From an uncultured Alphaproteobacteria bacterium (lineage in GTDB: Bacteria; Pseudomonadota; Alphaproteobacteria; Micropepsales; Micropepsaceae): a stretch of 36,751 nt of DNA. The notes below the pieces were generated by a model. That model had not been told where the DNA came from and searched no databases. It saw only the letters and a program-made list of their open reading frames with translations. The stretch is from assembly GCA_903862715.1 (NCBI GenBank), contig CAIOYY010000046.1, positions 1 to 36,751 of the forward strand. The letters run 5' to 3'. The translations under genes were made by a program, and so were the position numbers. Shown piece by piece: positions 9,254-17,107 of the stretch (positions are counted from its first letter, which is position 1; each line of letters begins with the position of its first letter).

Positions 9254-10311
9254 ACGCGGAAGACCTTCTCGGCATTGGTCTGGAAGAATTTCTTCTTGTC
9301 CGCGTCGGACATGTCCATCTCATCGAGCTTGGCAACTTCGCCGGGCTCATATTGATAGGGATAGTCCATCGCATAAAGCACACGATCAACGCCCAGTACC
9401 TGCTGGCAGAATTTGATGCCCGGTTCCCAGGCGACGCCGGAATTGGTGATGTAGACGTTTTCTTTCATGTACTCGCTGATGGTGCGCTTCAAAGGTTTCA
9501 TCGATTCGTAACGCTGGGAAACGACACCCGCGCGATGCATGTAATCGAGCCGGTAGAGCCAGAAAGGTATGGCTTCGCCGAGATGGCCGATGACCATGGT
9601 GAGCTTCGGGAAACGGTCGAACACGCCCGCAATGATGATGCGCAGCATGTGCAGGCTGGTTTCCACGGCGAACCCAAAAATCGCCCCGTCGAGACCGCGT
9701 TCGAGGAAGGGACGTGACATATCTTTTGGCGGCGTCTGCGGATGGAGATAAATCGGCGTCCCCAGCGCCTCGGCGGCGGCGAAAATGTCCCAGAATTTCT
9801 TGTCGTCGAGATATTCGCCCTTGGTGTGCGAATTGATGATGACGCCGCGTAGACCCATATGGTGACCGCGCTCGATTTCCTTAGCGGCCGCGGCGGGGTC
9901 CTGCGGCGCGATAGCGGTCAGGCCATAGAAGCGGTCCGGCGCGGATTTCATTTCGGAGAAGAGCCAGTCATTGGCGTAGGCTGCGAAGGCCACCGCGTCG
10001 TCCTTCTCCATGACCTGCACGCCCGGCGAGGTCAGCGAAAGAATGGCCTTGTCGATACCGGCATCGTCCATCTGTTTGAGACGGAACTCGCCGACCGAGA
10101 CAAGCCCGTTATTGATCTGGCGGACGCGCGCACTCGGGCTGTCCAGATAGAACCGGAACATGGTGTTGAAGGCGGGATCATCGACCGCGTTCTTCTCGAT
10201 CAGTTTGCGATAGGCCGTGAGGAGTTCCGGCGGACAGAACCCCTCCTCCGTTGCGATCCTGAGATAGGGCTTGCTGCCACGAGCTACCTTGATTTGTGCC
10301 TGATCGGTCAC
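9250..10311 (-). CDS. amidohydrolase-family decarboxylase, LigW / gamma-resorcylate decarboxylase-like
   Basis: 353 aa from the GTG at 10311, chosen because AAGGGG lies 6 bases upstream; a TTG at 10356 is the alternative. The N terminus reads RIATEEGF (residues 18-25), the form in which a glutamate replaces the HxH of ordinary amidohydrolases. His190 (IYLHPQTPP), His243 (VIGHLGE) and Asp316 (YAMDYPYQ) fit the remaining metal and active-site ligands. Known relatives decarboxylate hydroxybenzoates non-oxidatively (5-carboxyvanillate to vanillate, gamma-resorcylate to resorcinol). The family is wide and the substrate here is not determined by sequence. It is followed by the N-acetyltransferase with a 4-base overlap, which suggests one transcript acting on aromatic compounds. 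Confidence 0.85.
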   Translation of the reverse strand: MTDQAQIKVARGSKPYLRIATEEGFCPPELLTAYRKLIEKNAVDDPAFNTMFRFYLDSPSARVRQINNGLVSVGEFRLKQMDDAGIDKAILSLTSPGVQVMEKDDAVAFAAYANDWLFSEMKSAPDRFYGLTAIAPQDPAAAAKEIERGHHMGLRGVIINSHTKGEYLDDKKFWDIFAAAEALGTPIYLHPQTPPKDMSRPFLERGLDGAIFGFAVETSLHMLRIIIAGVFDRFPKLTMVIGHLGEAIPFWLYRLDYMHRAGVVSQRYESMKPLKRTISEYMKENVYITNSGVAWEPGIKFCQQVLGVDRVLYAMDYPYQYEPGEVAKLDEMDMSDADKKKFFQTNAEKVFRV

Positions 10312-10629
10312 GCGTTTCCCCTTGAATGACTGGCTCTGCGAAGGATGGGTTGGCAAGGGCCGGAATGTTCAATTCCCCACGGTCGTGTGCCGCAGATAAA
10401 CGTTTATCGCACCAACCGCGCGCCCAGCTCAATCGGAAAGAGAGCGGCAAAAAGGCGTCATCGCGAACGGGCGCGCGGCTTCCGCATATTCCGATCACGC
10501 CCCATTTACGCGGCAATGGTTTGAAAAAACTTGCGATGCGCTACGCTTACCGTAGACACTCTTTACGCAGGATCCATCACCACCGGACACCCAGCGCCCC
10601 GCCCACTGAGACGACGGAGCACGGAAACC
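10312..10629. promoter_or_regulatory. 318-bp divergent intergenic region with a 14-bp palindrome
   Basis: The region separates the minus-strand amidohydrolase/N-acetyltransferase pair from the plus-strand antiporter, so it must hold promoters for both. The perfect palindrome GATAAACGTTTATC at 10395-10408 is its clearest structure and looks like a repressor or activator site. Reading frames through it show no family resemblance, and I see no RNA gene. Promoter hexamers are not convincing in either direction. Confidence 0.5.
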
Positions 10630-12351
10630 ATGGAACATGGCCCACCCCTTATAGCGACCATCGTCGTCGGACTTGGGCTTGCCTTTGTGTTCGGTACCAT
10701 CGCGACGCGGCTGCGGATCTCGCCTATCATCGGTTATCTGCTGGCGGGCGTCGCGGTGGGCCCTTTCACGCCAGGTTTTGTTGCGGATCAGGGGCTTTCG
10801 CTGCAGCTCGCGGAGATTGGCGTCATTCTGCTGATGTTCGGCGTCGGGCTGCATTTTTCGCTGAAAGACCTTCTCTCCGTCAGCGCCATCGCCATTCCCG
10901 GCGCCATTGTCCAGATCGCCATCGCCACGCTCCTTGGAATCGGTCTCGCTTATGCATTCGGATGGGGCCTGGGTGCTGGGATTGTGTTCGGCCTTGCGCT
11001 GTCGGTGGCGAGCACCATCGTTCTGTTGCGCGCGCTGCAGGAACGTCATGAGCTCGAGACCGAGCGAGGGCGCATCGCGGTCGGATGGCTGATCGTCGAA
11101 GATCTGGCGATGGTGCTGATCCTCGTGCTTTTGCCCGCCGTCGCGCCGCTGCTGGCCGCAGAGGATGCATCGGCAGCGTCGCCCAATCTCGAAGAAATCT
11201 TTATCGTGATGGCGGTGACCGTCGGCAAGGTCGCGGTCTTCGTCGCCGTGATGCTGCTCGCAGGTCGGCGCATCCTGCCCTGGATATTGCATTACATCGC
11301 TCATACCGGATCGCGCGAATTGTTCCGCCTCGCGGTTCTATCGTTAGCGTTGGTCGTCGCCTTTCTCGCGGCGGAACTTTTCGGCGTCTCTTTCGCGCTG
11401 GGCGCCTTCTTCGCCGGCATGGTGCTGAGCGAATCGCCCCTAAGTCAGCGGGCGGCGGAAGAGTCTCTGCCCCTGCGGGATGCCTTCGCGGTGCTGTTCT
11501 TTGTGTCGGTGGGGATGCTCTTCGATCCCAATATTCTCGTCACCGATCCGCTGCCGGTGTTGTGCACGCTGTTCGTCATCGTGATCGGAAAGTCCATCGC
11601 CGCCTTCCTTATCGTGCGCGCATTTCGCTATTCCACTTCGACAGCGCTGATGATTTCGGCGAGCCTCGCGCAGATCGGGGAATTCTCTTTCATTCTGGTG
11701 GCGCTCGGCGTGTCGCTGGGCCTGCTGCCTGAGGAAGGCCGCACGCTGATTCTGGCGGGCGCGATGCTGTCGATCCTCGTGAACCCACTCGCCTTCCGAG
11801 CGGGAGACTGGCTGAAGCCCTTTCTCTCGCGGCGCAAGAAACCCGTCGCGGGCCATATGCCTCCCAGCGAGAACACGCCCACCGCCGCACCGATTATGGA
11901 CGTCGAAATGGCGCAGGAGCAGCAAAGACTGACCCTGGAGGGGCATACAGTGCTGATCGGCTATGGACGCGTCGGGAGACTTGTCGGCGAAGAACTGACA
12001 GCGCGCCGACAGGATTTCGTGGTGATCGAGGACAACGATAAAATTGCCGCGAGACTTAAGGAAGCGGGCATTCCAGTCATCACCGGCAACGCCGTAAAGA
12101 TCGAAGTTCTGGCGCTGGCCAATATACCGGCGTCGCGGCGCGTGATCATCGCAGTGTCGAATGTCTTTGAAGCGGGACAGATGATCGAGCGTTCGCGCGC
12201 CATGAACGGATTGCTGGAGATCGTCGCCTATTCCTATTCCAAGGATGAGGCCGATTATCTGATGAAGATCGGCAGCAGCAGCGTCATCGTTGGCAATCGT
12301 GAAGTCGCACGCGGGATGGTCACGCAGGCGTTCGGAACGTCTTCGATTTAA
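10630..12351 (+). CDS. ybaL: YbaL/Kef-type monovalent cation:proton antiporter (CPA2) with TrkA-N domain
   Basis: 573 aa. The N-terminal two thirds is a Na+/H+-exchanger-type membrane domain beginning LIATIVVGLGLAFVFGTIA, with the YbaL-like stretches LRISPIIGYLLAGVAVGPFT and LLMFGVGLHFSLKDLL. A soluble RCK (TrkA-N) domain follows, with GYGRVGRLVGEEL (nucleotide-binding Gly motif) near residue 445. Such proteins exchange K+ or Na+ for H+ across the inner membrane and are often gated through the RCK domain. No Trx or KefF-like partner is adjacent. The ATG at 10630 is preferred over an upstream frame extension because membrane segment 1 begins just after it. Its neighbour on the opposite strand is a close paralogue. 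Confidence 0.93.
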   Translation: MEHGPPLIATIVVGLGLAFVFGTIATRLRISPIIGYLLAGVAVGPFTPGFVADQGLSLQLAEIGVILLMFGVGLHFSLKDLLSVSAIAIPGAIVQIAIATLLGIGLAYAFGWGLGAGIVFGLALSVASTIVLLRALQERHELETERGRIAVGWLIVEDLAMVLILVLLPAVAPLLAAEDASAASPNLEEIFIVMAVTVGKVAVFVAVMLLAGRRILPWILHYIAHTGSRELFRLAVLSLALVVAFLAAELFGVSFALGAFFAGMVLSESPLSQRAAEESLPLRDAFAVLFFVSVGMLFDPNILVTDPLPVLCTLFVIVIGKSIAAFLIVRAFRYSTSTALMISASLAQIGEFSFILVALGVSLGLLPEEGRTLILAGAMLSILVNPLAFRAGDWLKPFLSRRKKPVAGHMPPSENTPTAAPIMDVEMAQEQQRLTLEGHTVLIGYGRVGRLVGEELTARRQDFVVIEDNDKIAARLKEAGIPVITGNAVKIEVLALANIPASRRVIIAVSNVFEAGQMIERSRAMNGLLEIVAYSYSKDEADYLMKIGSSSVIVGNREVARGMVTQAFGTSSI

Positions 12352-12373
12352 TCTACCGCTTGAGCAAGGCGCA

Positions 12374-14113
12374 TCAAACTGGAACGGGTTCCGAAGCTGC
12401 CCTGTCTTCCGATACCGGCGCCTTTGGCGGTGCAAGTTTCTCCGCATGTTCGAGAATCGAGCGCGCAATCTCGCGCTCGCCCATCACGACGGTATCAGCG
12501 CCGTAGGCGAGAAGATGATCGACCTCGGCATCGAAATGCGCCCGCGCGATAATTTCAATTTTTGGGTTGGCCTCCCGGGCCTGCTCGACAATTTGCCCCG
12601 CCTCAAACCCGTTGGGAATCGCTACGATCAGAACGCGCGCCCGCGCCAGATTCGCGGCGGCAAGGACCTTGTCCTCTGCGGCATTGCCCGGAATGACTTC
12701 AATATTCTCACGGTGCAGCTTCTCAACGATATCGGTCGCGTCCTCGATGACCACCAGCGGCCACCCATCGGCAATCAACCGCTCGCGCACCAATTGTCCG
12801 ACCCGGCCGCATCCGACGAGGACGGCATGATCAGTGAGCGTGGTAGGAACAAGACCCTCGCCTTTCTTCAGGATCGCAGCCGCATCTGCCTGCGCGACGG
12901 AAGGGGATGGCGCGAATTTTCGCTTCAGCTTTTCGGCGATCACGAACAGGGCAGGATTGATGAAGATGGAGAGGATCGACGCACCGAGAATAAGGTCTCG
13001 CGCGCGCTCGTCGAGTAAACCAAGGCCGATACTGAGATCTGCGAGGATGAAGGAAAACTCTCCGATCTGCGCAAGCCCCCCGCCAACCGTGAGTGCGGCG
13101 GCGAGCGGATATCGAAAGAGCCGCATCACGATGAAGGCGACCCCGCCATTACCCAGCAGAACCACCGCCAAGGTAGCGAGAAGCGGCAGCAAGTCGTTCA
13201 CCAGAACCATCGGATCGAACAACATACCGATGGACACGAAAAAGAGCACCGCGAAGGCATCGCGCAGCGGCAGGGACTCCTCGGCGGCCCGCTGACTGAG
13301 CGGGGACTCGCTCATGATCATGCCAGCAAAGAAGGCGCCCAGCGCCAGCGACACACCGAACAGTTCGGAGGCGAGATATGCCACGACCAGCGCCACGGCA
13401 AGAACCGCAAGACGGAAAAGCTCGCGCGACCCCGTGTGCGCGACGTAATGCAGAATGACGGGAATAAAGCGGGTCCCCACCAGCAGCATGATGGCGACAA
13501 AGGCCACAAGGCGCAGCAGCGTGAAGCCGAAGGTCAGACTGAGTTCGTAGTAATCGAGGGCCTCGGCCGGTTGTTCCGCCATCGCTTGCAGAGTGAGCGC
13601 GAGGGGCGGCAGAAGCACGAGCGCAATAACCGTAATCAGGTCCTGCACGATCAACCACGCGACAGCAATGTGCCCGCGCTCCGTATCGACAATATGGTTG
13701 GCCTGCAGAGAGCGCGTGAGGACGACAGTGCTCGATATGGACATCGCGATGCCAAAGGCGAATGCCGCGCCGAATGACCACCCAAGAAGATAGGCAACCC
13801 CCATCCCGAGAAGAACGGATATGCTGACCTGAAGGAGAGCGCCCGGCACGACCACAACCCATTGCGCCAGTAGATCGCGCATCGAGAAATGCAGCCCAAC
13901 ACCGAACATGAGCAGTATGACGCCGATCTCGGCAAGCTGCGGCGCAAGCCCGGGATCTCCGATAAATCCGGGTGTAAACGGCCCGACAGCAACCCCTGCG
14001 ACGAGATAGCCGACAATGGGCGATATACGGAGCCGCACCGCAATGGTGCCGAAGACAAAGGCAAGGCCGATGCCCACGACGATAATTGCGACGAGTGGTT
14101 GCGGATCTTCCAT
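12374..14113 (-). CDS. ybaL: second YbaL/Kef-type antiporter, paralogue of the gene at 10630
   Basis: 579 aa with the same architecture as its neighbour: exchanger membrane domain (FVFGTIAVRLRISPIVGYLV and LLMFGVGLHFSMRDLL) and C-terminal RCK domain with GCGRVGQLVRERL. Long identical runs with the 10630 gene (for example QLAEIGVILLMFGVGLHFS) mark the two as paralogues, but differences throughout, including the linker and last 30 residues, show the split is not recent. The genes meet tail to tail with 22 bases between stops and no visible terminator, so read-through would make antisense RNA of each. The ATG at 14113 has no strong Shine-Dalgarno sequence. Confidence 0.93.
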   Translation of the reverse strand: MEDPQPLVAIIVVGIGLAFVFGTIAVRLRISPIVGYLVAGVAVGPFTPGFIGDPGLAPQLAEIGVILLMFGVGLHFSMRDLLAQWVVVVPGALLQVSISVLLGMGVAYLLGWSFGAAFAFGIAMSISSTVVLTRSLQANHIVDTERGHIAVAWLIVQDLITVIALVLLPPLALTLQAMAEQPAEALDYYELSLTFGFTLLRLVAFVAIMLLVGTRFIPVILHYVAHTGSRELFRLAVLAVALVVAYLASELFGVSLALGAFFAGMIMSESPLSQRAAEESLPLRDAFAVLFFVSIGMLFDPMVLVNDLLPLLATLAVVLLGNGGVAFIVMRLFRYPLAAALTVGGGLAQIGEFSFILADLSIGLGLLDERARDLILGASILSIFINPALFVIAEKLKRKFAPSPSVAQADAAAILKKGEGLVPTTLTDHAVLVGCGRVGQLVRERLIADGWPLVVIEDATDIVEKLHRENIEVIPGNAAEDKVLAAANLARARVLIVAIPNGFEAGQIVEQAREANPKIEIIARAHFDAEVDHLLAYGADTVVMGEREIARSILEHAEKLAPPKAPVSEDRAASEPVPV

Positions 14114-14350
14114 GTCTATTTGCTAACACGGAAAGTGGAATATTGAAGTATTTCTGCCGGGTGCGTGGCTTTTTTTACCGCCCAAATTACAGGCAAATAT
14201 GTCTTGTGGACGGGCGGGCAGCTTGCCTCTCACGGCTGTCAGACGATAGGAATAGGGCGGTATTTCTCACGCTAGGCGCAGACACATGCGCCGCAGAGCC
14301 CACTCCGGGTGAAATTAATATAACATATTGGAAGTAAAGGGAGATTCGCG
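14114..14350. promoter_or_regulatory. divergent intergenic region upstream of the lig operon
   Basis: 237 bases between the minus-strand antiporter and ligK, richer in A+T than the coding sequence around it. The block at 14310-14330 (GAAATTAATATAACATATT) contains overlapping TAATAT and TATAAC -10-like hexamers just before the ribosome site AAGGGAG (14337-14343), so the lig transcript probably begins near 14325-14330. I see no good -35, which would fit an activator-dependent promoter. No regulator gene is adjacent. Confidence 0.45.
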
Positions 14351-15040
14351 TTGAGCATCGTCGTTCGCAATATCAAACGGGTCGATCCCGACATTGTAGC
14401 CGGTTACGGAAAACTGGGTGTCGCCACAGTGCATGAGGCACAGGGCCGGATCGGTCTCCTCGCCGCCCATATGCGCCCGATTTATCGGCCCTGCCACATA
14501 GTTGGTTCCGCTGTTACCTGCGAAGTGCCGCCAGGCGACAATTGGATGATTCATGTGGCGGTCGAGATGTGCCAGCCGGGCGACGTTCTGGTGATCGCGC
14601 CGACCTCGCCCTGCGACGATGGCTATTTCGGCGACCTCCTCGCCACCTCTCTCATGGCGCGCGGCGTCAAAGGCCTCATCATCGAAGCCGGTATCCGTGA
14701 CATAGCCGAACTGACCACGATGAAATTTCCCGCCTGGTCGAAAGCCGTGTCGGCGCAGGGCACCGTCAAGGAGACCCTCGCTAACGTCAACATGCCGATG
14801 GTCTGCGGCGGACAGCTCATCAATCCCGGCGATCTGATCGTCGCGGACGACGACGGGGTCGTCGTCGTGCGTCGCAAGGACGCGAAAAACGTCCTCGACC
14901 AGAGCCTTGCGCGCGAGGCGAAAGAAGCCAAGAGCCGGGTGCGTTACGTGGCCGGTGAACTCGGCCTCGACATGTATGGCTGGCGTGAACGCCTGGCGCA
15001 GAAGGGCCTGAAATACGTCGACGAGATGCCGGAGGACTGA
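14351..15040 (+). CDS. ligK: 4-carboxy-4-hydroxy-2-oxoadipate aldolase / oxaloacetate decarboxylase
   Basis: 229 aa, the usual length. This RraA-like class II aldolase performs the last step of the protocatechuate 4,5-cleavage pathway: it cleaves 4-carboxy-4-hydroxy-2-oxoadipate to pyruvate and oxaloacetate with a divalent metal. The D-x20-R-D signature of these aldolases is present (Asp95, Arg116, Asp117 in GIRDIAEL), as are the VATVHEAQGR N-terminal motif and CGGQLINPGDLIVADDDGVV. The start is TTG with AAGGGAG 7 bases upstream; the first in-frame ATG is at residue 41 and would delete the conserved N terminus. It is first in the operon, 96 bases before the DUF1932 gene. Confidence 0.95.
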   Translation: MSIVVRNIKRVDPDIVAGYGKLGVATVHEAQGRIGLLAAHMRPIYRPCHIVGSAVTCEVPPGDNWMIHVAVEMCQPGDVLVIAPTSPCDDGYFGDLLATSLMARGVKGLIIEAGIRDIAELTTMKFPAWSKAVSAQGTVKETLANVNMPMVCGGQLINPGDLIVADDDGVVVVRRKDAKNVLDQSLAREAKEAKSRVRYVAGELGLDMYGWRERLAQKGLKYVDEMPED

Positions 15041-15136
15041 TCCGGTGCGACGGGCACCTTATTGCCTGAGCCTCAAAACCGGTTTGGGCGGAACGTCAGG
15101 TTCCGCCCTGCCCGCCGTTTGCAAGAACGACGGGGA

Positions 15137-16033
15137 ATGAGTGCGTTCCGGAACATCGCGCTGATCGGCTTCGGCGAAGTCGGACAGACTCTCGCCGCCG
15201 ATCTCGCCAAGACCGGCGCGTCCTTAAGCGCTTATGACATTCTCTTCAGCGACCCCGCGAGCAAACCCTCTCAGGCGGTTGCCGCTTCTTCTGTGCGCGT
15301 TGCTGCCAGCGCATCCGATGCAGCACGCGACGCGGAGCTTGTCATCAGCGCTGTGACGGCGGCCCGGGATGTGGAGGCGGCAGGCTCGGTATTACCCGGA
15401 CTCGATGCCGGAACGTTTTTCCTGGATGTGAACTCGGCCTCCCCGAACGCCAAGATCGCATCACAGGTGGTCATCGACGGCGCCGGTGGACGTTATGTCG
15501 AAGCGGCAGTGATGACACCGATCCATCCCCACGGCGTCGCTTCCTATATGCTGCTCGGCGGCCCGCACGCCGCCGGTTTCATCGAACGCGCACGCCCACT
15601 CGGCTTCATCGGTGAGGTTTTCTCCGACACTGTGGGAAAGGCATCGGCGACTAAAATGTGCCGCAGCGTCATCATCAAAGGGATGGAGGCGCTGTTGTCG
15701 GAATCGATGCTCGCCGCCCGCCATTACGGCATCGAGAAAACGGTACTCCAGTCGCTCTCTGACCTCCTGCCCTTGCCCAACTGGGACAAAACCGCCCGCT
15801 ACATGATTTCCCGCAGTCTGGAGCACGGCGCCCGCCGGGCGGAGGAAATGCGCGAGGCGGCAAAGACGGTGGACGAAGCCGGGATAAAACCTTTAATGGC
15901 AGAAGCTACCGCGGCGCGGCAGGATTGGAGCGCATCTCATAAAAACGCACTCGCCAAGATGGGCGATCTCGGTGCTATGCTCGACGCCATCAGGAATGAC
16001 ATCGACAAAAACAGCCGCGGCCAAGCGGTCTGA
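15137..16033 (+). CDS. NAD(P)-binding dehydrogenase-like protein with DUF1932 domain
   Basis: 298 aa. The N terminus is a Rossmann fold, IALIGFGEVGQTLAADLAK (residues 6-24), as in 6-phosphogluconate and 3-hydroxyisobutyrate dehydrogenases. VNSASPNAK (about 108-116) takes the place of the substrate-binding motif of that superfamily. The all-helical C-terminal half, with KMCRSVIIKGMEALLSES (about 175-192), corresponds to DUF1932. That Lys is where beta-hydroxyacid dehydrogenases keep the catalytic lysine. A redox enzyme is not needed between LigK and LigJ in the described pathway, so its job here is unknown; it could act on a side product or a related substrate. The start ATG at 15137 is close to GGGG, so its ribosome site is unusual. 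Confidence 0.88.
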   Translation: MSAFRNIALIGFGEVGQTLAADLAKTGASLSAYDILFSDPASKPSQAVAASSVRVAASASDAARDAELVISAVTAARDVEAAGSVLPGLDAGTFFLDVNSASPNAKIASQVVIDGAGGRYVEAAVMTPIHPHGVASYMLLGGPHAAGFIERARPLGFIGEVFSDTVGKASATKMCRSVIIKGMEALLSESMLAARHYGIEKTVLQSLSDLLPLPNWDKTARYMISRSLEHGARRAEEMREAAKTVDEAGIKPLMAEATAARQDWSASHKNALAKMGDLGAMLDAIRNDIDKNSRGQAV

Positions 16034-16057
16034 CGGAATTTTTCTAGGGGAGTTATC

Positions 16058-17095
16058 ATGATTATCGATTGCCACGGCCATTACACCACCGAGCCGAAAG
16101 CGCTGATGGAATTTCGCAAAGCGCAGGTAGCCGCGGCGAACGATCCGAAAGCCCGGCCGAAGCCCTCGACGCTGCAGATCAGCGACGACGAATTCCGTGA
16201 AAGCATCGAGGCGAACCAACTTCGCCTACAGCGCGAACGAGGCACAGACCTAACCATCTTCTCGCCGCGTGCTTCGGGGATGGGACACCATGTCGGCGAT
16301 TCCGCGATGAGCATGGACTGGGCGCGCGTCAGCAATGACTGCATCCATCGCGTGACCCAGCTCTATCCAAACAATTTCATCGGCGTCTGCCAATTGCCGC
16401 AATCGACCGGCGTCTCACCGGCAGAGTCCATCGCCGAGCTGGAACGCTGCGTTAACGAACTTGGCTTTGTCGGCTGCAACCTCAACCCCGATCCGTCGGG
16501 CGGGCATTGGAACGCGCCGCCGCTGACCGACAAATGGTGGTACCCCATGTTCGAGAAATTGTGCGAACTCGACGTGCCCGCCATGGTGCATGTCAGCGCC
16601 TCGTGCAATCCGAACTTCCATGCCACCGGCGCTCATTACATCAACGCCGATACCACGGCGTTCATGCAGCTGATCGAGAAGGACCTGTTTAAGGACTTCC
16701 CGACCTTGAAGCTCCTGATCCCGCATGGCGGCGGCGCGGTGCCCTATCATTGGGGCCGCTATCGCGGTCTCGCGCTAAAATCCGGACGGCCTGAGCTTTC
16801 CGAGATGATGGCGAACAATATCTTTTTCGATACCTGCGTCTATCATCTGCCGGGCATCAAGCTGCTGACCGACCTCGTTCCGATCGACAACATCCTGTTC
16901 GCGTCAGAGCTTCTCGGCGCGGTGCCAGGCATCGATCCAAAGACGGGACACAATTTCGACGATACCAAGCGCTACGTTGATGCGCTGACCCTCAGCGCCA
17001 CCGACAAGGACAAGATTTTCGAGAAGAACGCCGTGCGCGCCTATCCGCGTCTCGGCCCCAAGCTCGAAAAAATCAAAGCGGCGAAGAAGAACTGA
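16058..17095 (+). CDS. ligJ: 4-oxalomesaconate hydratase
   Basis: 345 aa, amidohydrolase fold, close to the length of the Sphingobium enzyme. It hydrates the isomerised 4-oxalomesaconate to 4-carboxy-4-hydroxy-2-oxoadipate, the substrate of LigK. The N terminus MIIDCHGHYTTEPK contains the HxH metal motif. PHGGGAVPYHWGRY (about 226-239) is the second conserved block, and FASELLGAVPGIDP near residue 285 replaces the usual Asp-containing end of strand 8, as in LigJ. The start ATG has AGGGGAG 7 bases upstream. It lies 24 bases after the DUF1932 gene and 12 bases before ligI. Confidence 0.95.
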   Translation: MIIDCHGHYTTEPKALMEFRKAQVAAANDPKARPKPSTLQISDDEFRESIEANQLRLQRERGTDLTIFSPRASGMGHHVGDSAMSMDWARVSNDCIHRVTQLYPNNFIGVCQLPQSTGVSPAESIAELERCVNELGFVGCNLNPDPSGGHWNAPPLTDKWWYPMFEKLCELDVPAMVHVSASCNPNFHATGAHYINADTTAFMQLIEKDLFKDFPTLKLLIPHGGGAVPYHWGRYRGLALKSGRPELSEMMANNIFFDTCVYHLPGIKLLTDLVPIDNILFASELLGAVPGIDPKTGHNFDDTKRYVDALTLSATDKDKIFEKNAVRAYPRLGPKLEKIKAAKKN

Positions 17096-17107
17096 GCGGA
17101 GGCGGCC

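Noticed and set aside
11440-12468. Minus-strand frame of 342 codons opposite the first YbaL gene
   Set aside because: Composition rich in His/Arg/Asp typical of antisense to a membrane protein; no ribosome site.
13149-14129. Minus-strand frame of 326 codons overlapping the second YbaL gene in another frame
   Set aside because: Arg/Ala/His-rich shadow frame of a verified antiporter.
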